Assembly (NCBI GenBank): GCA_005882055.1
Contig: VBGQ01000038.1
Location: forward strand, 1 to 6,277
From: Chloroflexota bacterium
Lineage (GTDB): Bacteria > Chloroflexota > Limnocylindria > QHBO01
Reading direction: 5' to 3'
Length of the DNA: 6,277 nucleotides
Made by a program: the position numbers and the translations under genes. The notes under the pieces are model-generated. The model saw only the letters and a program-made list of their open reading frames with translations, did no database searches and had not been told where the DNA came from. Position 1 is the stretch's first letter. Each line of letters starts with the position of its first letter. Positions 1 to 5,961 of the stretch are shown piece after piece.

Positions 1-570
1 GTGGTAGGCCCCGTGGGCCGAGAACAGGCGGTCCTCGCCTTCTGGCACGAGGGCAACATGTGCGCCTTCGTCACCGCCCGGAAGGTGCGGGGCGACCTGC
101 CGCACGCCTCCTTCTCGACGCAGGGCTTCCGGGGAGCCGTCGTCAGCTCCATGCTCGAGCGCAGCGGTACCCCGATGCGCATCTTCGAGCTCCCACCAGA
201 AGGTGATCGCGTGGCGGGCCGGGCATTCGCGATCCGCATGGCGCGGCTGGCGGAGCGGGGCTTCAGCCTGATCGTCACGCCGGACGGGCCATTCGGCCCG
301 GCGCACCTCGCCAAGCCCGGGACGCTCATCGTGGCGCGGGAGTCGGGCCTGCCGGTGGTGCCCTGGTCGCTGAGCGTGCGACCCGCGATCCGCCTCACCG
401 GTCGCTGGGACCGCCAATACCTTCCGCTGCCGTTCTGTCGCATCGGTGTGCGGGTCGCAGAACCAATCCGAATCGGGCCGCGGGAGCCGATCAAGCCACG
501 GCTCGCCGAGCTCCAGGCCGGGCTGGACGGCATCTCCGCCGGCCGCGATGCCTCGACCTCGCCACGCTGA
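1..570 (+). CDS. DUF374-type lysophospholipid acyltransferase, 5' part probably missing
   Basis: This looks like the C-terminal bulk of a DUF374 / LPLAT-superfamily acyltransferase, a membrane-associated enzyme that moves an acyl chain onto a lysophospholipid or glycolipid. Visible motifs are AFWH at residues 13-16 with the presumed catalytic His16, TPDGPFGP at 93-100 (family TPDGPxGP block), then GTLIVARESGLPVVP, a WDRQYLPLPF stretch and a VAEPIRIG strand, in the family order. Family members usually have about 40-60 residues, including a hydrophobic segment, before the WH motif, and here there are only 14. The GTG at base 1 is therefore probably an internal valine, with the real start lying upstream of the window. 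The central region (residues 45-80) lacks the RGSS-like block normally placed before TPDGP. The stop is 50 nt before the phosphohexomutase start, so the genes may be cotranscribed. The substrate cannot be told from sequence; an envelope glycolipid role is inferred from the sugar-phosphate neighbours. Confidence 0.72.
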   Translation: MVGPVGREQAVLAFWHEGNMCAFVTARKVRGDLPHASFSTQGFRGAVVSSMLERSGTPMRIFELPPEGDRVAGRAFAIRMARLAERGFSLIVTPDGPFGPAHLAKPGTLIVARESGLPVVPWSLSVRPAIRLTGRWDRQYLPLPFCRIGVRVAEPIRIGPREPIKPRLAELQAGLDGISAGRDASTSPR

Positions 571-585
571 CGACGAGTGGCTACC

Positions 586-624
586 ATGAATGCCTCCCAA
601 CGAGTGCCCGACGAGTTGCATTGA
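586..624 (+). other. possible 12-codon leader ORF overlapping the TTG start of the mutase
   Basis: An ATG at 586 opens a 12-codon frame (MNASQRVPDELH) whose TGA at 622-624 overlaps the TTG start codon at 621-623. The mutase TTG has only a weak upstream GAG and no other in-frame start back to the preceding gene. Reinitiation after this short frame could therefore supply ribosomes. The frame has no clear ribosome-binding site of its own, so it may be chance. The same 50-nt gap holds three copies of ACGAGT at 573, 600 and 611. Confidence 0.18.
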
Positions 625-2102
625 CCAAGATCAAGTTCGGCACGGACGGCTGGCGCGCGGCCATCGCCGAGGACTACACGTTCCACAACGTCCGTCGCTG
701 CGCCCGCGGCGTGGCCGAGTACCTCCTCGAGAACGGGGGTGCCGACAGAGGCGTCGTGGTTGCGCACGATCGCCGCTTCGCATCGGAGTACTTCGCGCGG
801 GCCTGCGTCGAGGTGCTGGCGGCGCATGACATCCGCAGCTTCATGCCGCCTGATGCTGTGCCAACCCAGGTCGGCAGCTTCTTCACCCGCGAGCTTCGCG
901 CGGGCGCTGGGATCGTCATCACCGCCAGCCACAATCCGTGGACGGACAACGGGTTCAAGGTCAAGGCCGACACCGGCGGGGCCGCCGCTCCACAGATGCT
1001 GGCGGCCATCGAGGCCACCATGGACCGCCACCCGGAGGACGAGATTCCGCCACGCCGCGAGTTCGATGACGCCAGCATGGCGGGCCTGGTCGAGACCTTC
1101 GACCCGTACCCGAGGTTTCGCGATCAGCTGGCGCGGGTGGTCGACATCGAGAAGGTCCGGGCGGCGGATCGCCGGGTGCTGGTCGAGCCGCTGTACGGTT
1201 CTGGGGCTGGCTGGTTCACGCGGCTGCTGGGCGACGGCCGCATCACCGTTCGCGAGCTGCACACCGAGCGCAACCCGTTCTTCGGCGGGGTCAACCCCGA
1301 GCCGATCCGCCCGAACATCGACGAGTGGCTCGAGGAGATCCCGCGTTGGGGCGCGGAGATCGGCATCGCATTCGACGGCGACGCGGACCGCGTGGGGATG
1401 GCAACCGAGCAGGGGGTCTTCGTCAACCAGCTGCAGGTCTACGGGCTGCTGTACTGGTACCTGCTCGACGTGCGGGGCCTCATCGGTCCAGCCGTCTACA
1501 CCGTCACCACCACCTCCATGGCCAAGCGCCTCGCCGAGATCTATGGCACCCAGGCCTACGAGACCGGGGTGGGGTTCAAGTTCGTGGGTCCCAAGATGAT
1601 CGAGACCCAGGCGGTGATCGGCGGCGAGGAGTCCGGCGGCTTCGGGTTCGGCATGCATATCCCCGAGCGCGATGGCCTGGCGTCGGGCCTCTTCTTGCTC
1701 GACCTGTGGCTCTCGAAGGGCAAGCAGGCCTCCGAGGTGCTCGCCGAGCTCCAGGCGCTCGCCGGACCCTCGTACTACAACCGGATCGACATCCGCTTCG
1801 CGCGTGAGGGTTACGAGCGCATCAAGACCGATACGCTGGCGCGGCTTGGCGAGCAGGCGCCGGAGGCGCTGGCCGGGCGGCCGGTAGTGGAGCGCCAGGC
1901 GCTCGACACCAACGACGGGTTCAAGTTCCACCGCGACGATGGCTCGTGGCTGCTGATTCGCTTCTCGGGAACCGAGGCGCTGCTCCGGATCTACGTCGAG
2001 GCCCGCACACCAGAGGACGTCGACGCGCTGCTCGCGGAGGGGCGGCGCATCGCCGTCCCATCAACGGCCGCGCCGGCCGCGGCCTCTGCGGCTGCCGGCT
2101 GA
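621..2102 (+). CDS. phosphoglucomutase/phosphomannomutase (alpha-D-phosphohexomutase)
   Basis: This cytoplasmic enzyme interconverts hexose-6-phosphate and hexose-1-phosphate through a phosphoserine and a bisphosphate intermediate. All four family signatures are present in order: TASHNP at 101-106 with phosphoserine Ser103, the Mg-binding loop DGDADR at 252-257, the sugar-specificity loop GEESGG at 335-340, and the phosphate-binding loop RFSGTE at 447-452. The 493-residue length fits the family (about 450-550), with an alanine-rich tail after roughly residue 475. The start is TTG 621: the N-terminus TKIKFGTDGWR matches the family start, and no ATG, GTG or TTG lies upstream in frame before the previous gene. 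The GEESGG loop resembles phosphoglucomutases more than the GEMSGH type, so glucose-1-P is the likelier main product, but dual glucose/mannose activity is common. The isomerase gene follows 4 nt after the stop, indicating an operon and probable translational coupling. Confidence 0.95.
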   Translation: MTKIKFGTDGWRAAIAEDYTFHNVRRCARGVAEYLLENGGADRGVVVAHDRRFASEYFARACVEVLAAHDIRSFMPPDAVPTQVGSFFTRELRAGAGIVITASHNPWTDNGFKVKADTGGAAAPQMLAAIEATMDRHPEDEIPPRREFDDASMAGLVETFDPYPRFRDQLARVVDIEKVRAADRRVLVEPLYGSGAGWFTRLLGDGRITVRELHTERNPFFGGVNPEPIRPNIDEWLEEIPRWGAEIGIAFDGDADRVGMATEQGVFVNQLQVYGLLYWYLLDVRGLIGPAVYTVTTTSMAKRLAEIYGTQAYETGVGFKFVGPKMIETQAVIGGEESGGFGFGMHIPERDGLASGLFLLDLWLSKGKQASEVLAELQALAGPSYYNRIDIRFAREGYERIKTDTLARLGEQAPEALAGRPVVERQALDTNDGFKFHRDDGSWLLIRFSGTEALLRIYVEARTPEDVDALLAEGRRIAVPSTAAPAAASAAAG

Positions 2103-2106
2103 CTGC

Positions 2107-3276
2107 ATGGACGCGCGCGACTTCTTCGGGTACAAGCACGCGGACGAGGAACCCGGGCGCCGAGATGAGGCAGACGACGGCGACGACCGGCGTCCGCCCC
2201 TCCCCGAGGAGGCGATCACCCTCGACGATCCGGCGATCCTGGCGCGCATCGACACCAGCGACATGCTTGGCAGTGTGCGAGCCCTCCCTCGGCAGCTCGC
2301 CCAGGCCCGACGCATCGCGGCCGCGACCACGCTGGAGTCCCGCTACCGCGACGTAGACGCGGTGCTGGTGCTGGGGATGGGCGGCAGCGCGATCGGAGGC
2401 GACCTGGCGGCGGGGATTGCCGCGGAGCGCCTTCGCGTCCCGCTGGTCGTGCACCGCAACTACGAGCTCCCGGCGTGGGCGGGGCCCCGGACCCTGGTCA
2501 TCGCAGCAAGCCATTCCGGCGAGACGGTCGAGACGTTGCGCGCTGCCGGCGAGGCGCGCGAGAAGGGACTGCCGCTGGTGGTCATCTCGACCGGTGGCGA
2601 GCTCGCCCGGCGGGCTCAGGAGGACGGCGCGCCGCTGCTGCGCTACGAGGCGCCGGGGCAGCCTCGCGCTGCGATTGGCTACGGAGTCGGCCTGCTGCAC
2701 GAGCTCTTGGTCGGCGCGGGCCTGCTGAGCGATCCTGACCCGCTGGGTCCGGTCGTCGAATCGCTCGACGCGCTGCTGGAGCGCAATGCGCCCGGCATCG
2801 AGACGGAGGCGAATCCGGCGAAGCAGCTCGCCTGGTCGGTCTTCGGCCGCATCCCGGTCGTCTATGGCGCGGGCCCCATGGAACCGGTCGCGCACCGCTG
2901 GAAGACGCAGCTCAACGAGAACGCCAAGGCCTGGGCCATGTTCGAGCCGATGCCCGAGGCGAACCACAACGCCATCGAGGGTTCGCTCAATCCGCGCGAG
3001 CTCTCTGATGCGCTGTACGTCATGCAGGTCCGCGATCGCGAAGAGCCAGCGGAGATCACGGCGCGCTACCGGGTCGTCGAGGAGCTGCTTGGGGAGCGCG
3101 CCACGAACCGATCGGCGTATTGGTCGGAAGGGCCGTCTCGCCTGGCGCGGGTCCTTGGTGCCGTCGCCTTCGGGGACCTCGTGAGCGTCTACCTGGCGAT
3201 CCTCTACCAGACGGACCCGACCCCGGTTACACTGCTCGCGATGCTGAAGGAGCGGCTCGCCAGGGCCACGGACTGA
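2107..3276 (+). CDS. bifunctional phosphoglucose/phosphomannose isomerase
   Basis: This SIS-domain isomerase converts glucose-6-P and mannose-6-P to fructose-6-P in the cytoplasm (bact-PGI_C family). The first SIS domain shows GMGGSAIGGD at 90-99 and the phosphate-binding SHSGETVE at 135-142. The C-terminal part carries KTQLNENAKAW with Glu271 and EPMPEANHNAIEG with His287. That 16-residue Glu-His spacing matches, as I recall it, the catalytic pair of the Pyrobaculum PGI/PMI. The tail DPTPVTLLAMLKERL is the expected end, with the putative catalytic Lys near the C-terminus. The length of 389 residues is slightly above the usual 320-350 because of a roughly 40-residue charged, Asp/Glu/Arg-rich N-terminus. 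No other in-frame start exists between ATG 2107 and Met53, which lies inside the conserved region, so the extension stands. There is no clear ribosome-binding site; the 4-nt gap from the mutase stop suggests coupling. It pairs metabolically with the mutase to make hexose-1-phosphates from fructose-6-P. Confidence 0.93.
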   Translation: MDARDFFGYKHADEEPGRRDEADDGDDRRPPLPEEAITLDDPAILARIDTSDMLGSVRALPRQLAQARRIAAATTLESRYRDVDAVLVLGMGGSAIGGDLAAGIAAERLRVPLVVHRNYELPAWAGPRTLVIAASHSGETVETLRAAGEAREKGLPLVVISTGGELARRAQEDGAPLLRYEAPGQPRAAIGYGVGLLHELLVGAGLLSDPDPLGPVVESLDALLERNAPGIETEANPAKQLAWSVFGRIPVVYGAGPMEPVAHRWKTQLNENAKAWAMFEPMPEANHNAIEGSLNPRELSDALYVMQVRDREEPAEITARYRVVEELLGERATNRSAYWSEGPSRLARVLGAVAFGDLVSVYLAILYQTDPTPVTLLAMLKERLARATD

Positions 3277-3278
3277 CG

Positions 3279-3318
3279 GGCGCCAACACGAAGTTGGCGC
3301 CGGCTGCACCGGCGCCAA
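3279..3318 (+). promoter_or_regulatory. two overlapping, mutually exclusive hairpins before the SWIM gene
   Basis: Hairpin A pairs GGCGCCAAC (3279-3287) with GTTGGCGCC (3293-3301) around loop ACGAA, a perfect 9-bp stem. Hairpin B pairs TTGGCGCCGG (3294-3303) with CCGGCGCCAA (3309-3318) around loop CTGCA, a perfect 10-bp stem. The strand 3294-3301 is shared, so only one can form at a time. A begins 2 nt after the isomerase stop. The last two bases of B are the AA of the SWIM ribosome-binding site. Neither hairpin is followed by a U tract, so simple intrinsic termination is not indicated. The pairing is seen directly; a switching role is inference. Confidence 0.55.
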
Positions 3319-3324
3319 GGAGGG
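3317..3324 (+). promoter_or_regulatory. strong ribosome-binding site AAGGAGGG
   Basis: AAGGAGGG is the clearest Shine-Dalgarno sequence in the window. Its AGGAGG core ends 9 nt before GTG 3333, an ideal distance. It therefore decides the SWIM gene start in favour of that GTG over the ATGs at 3345 and 3348, and over the much longer upstream open frame that would overlap the isomerase. Confidence 0.8.
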
Positions 3325-3332
3325 CAGCCACG

Positions 3333-3617
3333 GTGCATTCGAGCATGATGGGCAAGGTCGAGAAGGCAATGCGCTACGCGCACGAGCCCGACCGGGTGAA
3401 GGTCCAGCGGTTCGAGGCCATCTTCGCCGGGGACAACGGCAGCCATCGGATCAGCCTGGATGACGACCACTGGCACTGCGACTGCCATCTGTTCGCGAGT
3501 GCCGGCGGATGCGCTCACACCCTCGCCGCCCAGAAGATGCTCGACCCCATGCTCAGCGAGCACGCCCGGGAGACGCCGCTCTACAGCCACGCGGAGGAGG
3601 TGACCGCGGGCCGTTAG
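3333..3617 (+). CDS. small SWIM zinc-finger protein of unknown role
   Basis: This is a 94-residue protein with one SWIM-type zinc motif, CxCx8CxH: Cys49, Cys51, Cys60 and His62, in the context WHCDCHLFASAGGCAHTLA. SWIM domains bind zinc and are predicted to contact nucleic acid or protein. They occur in SWI2/SNF2-associated proteins, plant MuDR transposases and MEK kinases. Here the domain stands alone, with a basic N-terminal half (KVEKAMRYAHEPDRVKVQRF) that probably forms a helix and strand leading into the finger. The C-terminal third has no recognised domain. There is no signal peptide or membrane segment, so it is probably cytoplasmic. The start is GTG 3333, placed by the AAGGAGGG site. 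The gene sits between a pair of alternative hairpins and a terminator-like hairpin, so it may be its own unit or the last gene of the sugar-phosphate operon. Short stand-alone SWIM proteins of this shape are found as hypotheticals in GC-rich bacteria; no function can be assigned. Confidence 0.85.
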   Translation: MHSSMMGKVEKAMRYAHEPDRVKVQRFEAIFAGDNGSHRISLDDDHWHCDCHLFASAGGCAHTLAAQKMLDPMLSEHARETPLYSHAEEVTAGR

Positions 3618-3640
3618 GTCCCCGGTCCACCAAAGAATCG

Positions 3641-3672
3641 CGGCCCGCCGGCCCAAGGTCGGCGGGCCGTTT
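3641..3672 (+). terminator. GC-rich hairpin, probable terminator after the SWIM gene
   Basis: CGGCCCGCCGGCC (3641-3653) pairs with GGTCGGCGGGCCG (3657-3669) around a CAA loop. This gives 13 pairs including one G-U, with the outer 10 perfect. It lies 24 nt past the SWIM stop. Only TTT follows, so the U tract is short, as is common in GC-rich genomes. It probably ends transcription from the upstream operon before the riboswitch unit, but it could also be a structural or processing element. Confidence 0.55.
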
Positions 3673-3702
3673 GGTACCATCCGGCCCTTACCAACCGAAG
3701 AC

Positions 3703-3840
3703 CGCGTCGGGTGCCGCCGCCGAAAGGCCGGCGGGCAAATGGCGAAGCCGGTGCAAGGCCGGCGCTGTCCCGCAACTGTATCCGCGCTCCGTGCCCACGA
3801 TGGCCACGGAGTCGGGAGCCAGGTCGCCCAGCCGGACGCG
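3703..3840 (+). promoter_or_regulatory. cobalamin riboswitch aptamer (adenosylcobalamin type)
   Basis: The region folds as a B12 aptamer. The closing helix P1 pairs CGCGTC (3703-3708) with GACGCG (3835-3840), continued by G3709-G3710 with C3832-C3833 across one bulged G. A GAAA-capped stem occupies 3713-3736. A GCCGG/CCGGC stem (3747-3751/3759-3763) closes the TGCAAGG loop. The highly conserved core GTCCCGCAACTGT spans 3767-3779. A CTCCGTG/CACGGAG stem (3787-3793/3805-3811) follows. The B12-box-like GAGCCAGG is at 3816-3823. Corrinoid binding to this class normally represses the downstream gene, here btuF, whose start is 38 nt beyond the aptamer. The identification agrees with the transporter genes that follow. 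Confidence 0.93.
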
Positions 3841-3895
3841 ATGTCACGACCCTCGTGTGAAAGGGAACGGCATCACCATGGCTCGCGTTCGCCTT
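3841..3895 (+). promoter_or_regulatory. riboswitch expression platform with ribosome-binding site of btuF
   Basis: The btuF ribosome-binding site AAGGGA (3861-3866) lies 11 nt before ATG 3878. AAGGGAACG (3861-3869) can pair with CGTTC-CCTT inside the first codons of btuF (3886-3895, one bulged G), which places the start codon in the loop. Just upstream, CACGA/TCGTG (3845-3849/3853-3857) forms a small hairpin. Its CCCT (3850-3853) could instead pair with AGGG (3862-3865) of the site. No U-tract terminator is seen, so translational control is likelier than transcriptional control. The pairings are visible; the switching order is inference. Confidence 0.4.
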
Positions 3896-4861
3896 CGCCC
3901 CGTCTTCGCTCCGCTCGTCGCCCTTCTCGTGTTGCTGGCTGCCTGCGGCCAGACGCCCTCGACCACCTCCTCGCCCGCCGCCACCCCGAGCGCGGCGCCA
4001 TCGGTCTCGTTCCCCCTGACGCTGACTGATGACGCCGGTCGCACCATCACGCTGCTGGCTCGTCCCCAGCGCGTCGTGAGCCTGGCGCCCTCCAACACGG
4101 AGATCGTGTGCGTGCTGGGCGCCTGCGACGCCCTCACCGGCGTGACCGATTTCGACGATTACCCGCCCAACGTCAAGACCGTGGCCCACGTCGTGGTGCA
4201 GGCAAAGGTCGACGCCGAGAAGGTGGTCGCCGCCCGACCGGACCTCGTCCTCGCGGCTGGCAACGGCCTCACCTCCGAGGCTGCCATCAAACAGCTCAGC
4301 GACCTCGGCCTGCAGGTGATGACGCTCTATCCGCGCAACCTGGATGGCGTCTATCGCGACATCGACCTCGTCGGGCGCGCGCTCGGCGTACCGCAGAAGG
4401 CGGAATCGACGATCGCCTCGATGCGTCAGCGCGTGAAGGCCGTCAGCGATGCCGTCGCGGCGGCGCCTCGGCCGCGCACCTTCTACGAGGTGAGTGTTTT
4501 CGAGGGGACCATCTACACCGCCGGCAAGGACTCGTTCCTCGCATCGCTGATCACCCTCGCGGGCGGTTCGCCGGTGACCGGCGACGCGCAGTCTGGTGCC
4601 ATCCAGCTCGAGGACCTGATCGCCGCCGATCCGGAGCTGGTCCTGCTCGGCGACGCGAGCTATGACCCCACGCTGGCCACGCAGCCCAAAGCGATCACCA
4701 CGCTTCGTGCCCGCTCCGGCTGGGGGCAGATCAGCGCGGTGCGCTCTGGCAAGGTCCTGCCCTACACCGACGACGTGGTGACGACGCGTCCCGGGCCGCG
4801 GATCGTCGAGGGCCTCGAGGCGCTGGCGCGCGCCATTCATCCAGACCTGTTCGGTCCCTGA
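3878..4861 (+). CDS. btuF: cobalamin ABC transporter substrate-binding lipoprotein
   Basis: This protein captures cobalamin or a related corrinoid outside the membrane and delivers it to the BtuC/BtuD importer. Residues 1-23 form a lipoprotein signal: basic RVRLR, a hydrophobic core and the lipobox LAAC with Cys23 as the lipidated residue. A Ser/Thr/Pro/Ala-rich linker follows to about residue 45. The mature part is a Peripla_BP_2 fold, with RVVSLAPSNTE at 65-75 and GVTDFDDYPP at 88-97, the latter matching the BtuF-type block rather than typical siderophore binders. Glu114 (DAEKVV) and Glu245 (IQLEDL) fall where E. coli BtuF has the glutamates that dock on BtuC, judged by local similarity only. 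The length of 327 residues is normal for a lipoprotein form. ATG 3878 is preferred over GTG 3857 because it gives a clean signal peptide and has an upstream ribosome-binding site. The stop overlaps the btuC start by 1 nt. The B12 riboswitch upstream supports the substrate; heme or siderophore is the weaker alternative. Confidence 0.92.
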   Translation: MARVRLRPVFAPLVALLVLLAACGQTPSTTSSPAATPSAAPSVSFPLTLTDDAGRTITLLARPQRVVSLAPSNTEIVCVLGACDALTGVTDFDDYPPNVKTVAHVVVQAKVDAEKVVAARPDLVLAAGNGLTSEAAIKQLSDLGLQVMTLYPRNLDGVYRDIDLVGRALGVPQKAESTIASMRQRVKAVSDAVAAAPRPRTFYEVSVFEGTIYTAGKDSFLASLITLAGGSPVTGDAQSGAIQLEDLIAADPELVLLGDASYDPTLATQPKAITTLRARSGWGQISAVRSGKVLPYTDDVVTTRPGPRIVEGLEALARAIHPDLFGP

Positions 4862-5961
4862 TGCGCGCCGCCGCGGCCGTTCGGCCGCGCTCGATCGTCG
4901 GTGGGCCCAGCCTGACCAAGACCGGCCTGGTGCTGGGCGGCGGCCTGGTGTTGCTCACTGCCGCGGGGACCGTGGCCCTCGCGCTTGGCTCCGTGGGCGT
5001 GGGCCTGGGCGACACCGTCGCCATCCTGGGACATCGGCTGCTGGGGATTCCGGCCCAGGTCACCTGGAGCGCGCCAACTGAGCAGATCATCACCCAGGTA
5101 CGGCTTCCCCGCGTCCTGACCTCGATGCTGGTGGGCGGGGGGTTGGCGGTCGCCGGAGCGACCTTCCAGGCCGTGCTGCGCAATCCACTCGCCGACCCGT
5201 ACATCATCGGGACCGCCTCGGGTGCGTCTCTCGGCGCGATCGCCGCGCTGATGCTGCCGGCCCTGCTGCCCGGCCTGGCGTTGGGCACAGGTAGCGCGTG
5301 GCTGGGCGTGGGAACGGTCCAGGTGCTCGCCTTTGGCGGCGGCCTGGGCGCGGTGCTGCTCGTCTCGGCGGTGGCGCGCGCCGCCCGCGGCGGTGCCGTG
5401 ACGCTGCTCCTCACCGGCTATGCGGTGTCGTCGGTCCTCTCCGCCGGGGTCGCGCTGCTGATGTACTTCTCCGGCAACCACCTGGGCGCCATCTTCGCCT
5501 GGCTGATGGGGTCGCTGGACGGATCGGCCTGGCGCAACCTGGGGCTGTCCGCGCCGCTCGTGCTCGTCAGCCTCCTCCTGCTGCTGGCTCGATGGCGACG
5601 GCTGAACGTCCTCCTCCTGGGCGAGGCGCAGGCGAGCCACCTGGGCATCGACCCGGGGCGGGAACGCCTGCTGCTGACGGTGTTTGCCAGCCTGGCGACG
5701 TCGGCGGTCGTCGCCATCTCGGGGACGATCGGCTTTGTGGGGCTGGTCGTCCCACACCTGCTCCGACTGGCAACGGGGCCTGACCATCGGCTCCTGCTGC
5801 CGGCCAGCCTGCTCTATGGCGCGGCTCTGCTGGCGCTCGCGGACCTGGGCGCGCGGCTGGCGGGCGGGATTCCGGTGGGGATCGTGACCGCGCTGATTGG
5901 GGCGCCGTTCTTCATCTGGCTGCTCGTACGCTCGCGACGCGTGAGGGTGGGGGAGTCGTGA
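4861..5961 (+). CDS. btuC: cobalamin ABC transporter permease (FecCD/BtuC family)
   Basis: This is the membrane-spanning subunit of the B12 importer, working as a dimer with two BtuD ATPases. The protein has 366 residues and is strongly hydrophobic, with about ten predicted membrane helices as in E. coli BtuC (about 326 residues). The surplus is mostly an N-terminal stretch of roughly 20 residues before the first helix (about 22-45). Family motifs are RLPRVL at 81-86, the block GATFQAVLRNPLADP at 99-113 followed by IIGTASGAS, the GFVGLVVPHLLR segment at 291-302 that precedes the last helices, and PVGIVTALIGAPFF near the C-terminus. The ATG at 4861 overlaps the btuF stop (TGATG) and has no clear ribosome-binding site, so translation is probably coupled to btuF. 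Its 3' end overlaps the btuD start by 4 nt. Substrate assignment rests on the riboswitch and the BtuF-like partner, since FecCD permeases for heme and iron look alike. Confidence 0.95.
   Translation: MRAAAAVRPRSIVGGPSLTKTGLVLGGGLVLLTAAGTVALALGSVGVGLGDTVAILGHRLLGIPAQVTWSAPTEQIITQVRLPRVLTSMLVGGGLAVAGATFQAVLRNPLADPYIIGTASGASLGAIAALMLPALLPGLALGTGSAWLGVGTVQVLAFGGGLGAVLLVSAVARAARGGAVTLLLTGYAVSSVLSAGVALLMYFSGNHLGAIFAWLMGSLDGSAWRNLGLSAPLVLVSLLLLLARWRRLNVLLLGEAQASHLGIDPGRERLLLTVFASLATSAVVAISGTIGFVGLVVPHLLRLATGPDHRLLLPASLLYGAALLALADLGARLAGGIPVGIVTALIGAPFFIWLLVRSRRVRVGES

Noticed and set aside
590..829. 79-codon plus-strand frame overlapping the mutase start
   Set aside because: It is out of frame with the mutase, its product is Arg-rich without features, and it overlaps conserved mutase coding sequence.
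3277..3303. Hairpin A read as an intrinsic terminator of the sugar-phosphate operon
   Set aside because: The stem is good, but it is followed by GGCTGCACC and not a U tract, and it shares a strand with a second hairpin, so plain termination is not supported.
3120..3332. Longer version of the SWIM protein starting inside the isomerase gene
   Set aside because: It would overlap the isomerase by more than 150 nt in another frame; the AAGGAGGG site points to GTG 3333.
1921..3369. 482-codon open frame on the minus strand opposite the mutase end and the isomerase
   Set aside because: It is antisense to two genes with clear catalytic motifs, its translation is low-complexity Arg/Pro/Ala-rich without domains, and long antisense frames are expected in GC-rich coding DNA.
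3509..3877. Upstream extension of the btuF frame starting inside the SWIM gene
   Set aside because: It would translate the terminator hairpin and the riboswitch; the lipoprotein signal beginning at ATG 3878 fixes the real start.
3614..4840. 408-codon minus-strand open frame covering the riboswitch and btuF
   Set aside because: It runs antisense through the structured B12 aptamer and the btuF gene, and its product is Arg/Gly/His-rich without a recognisable fold.
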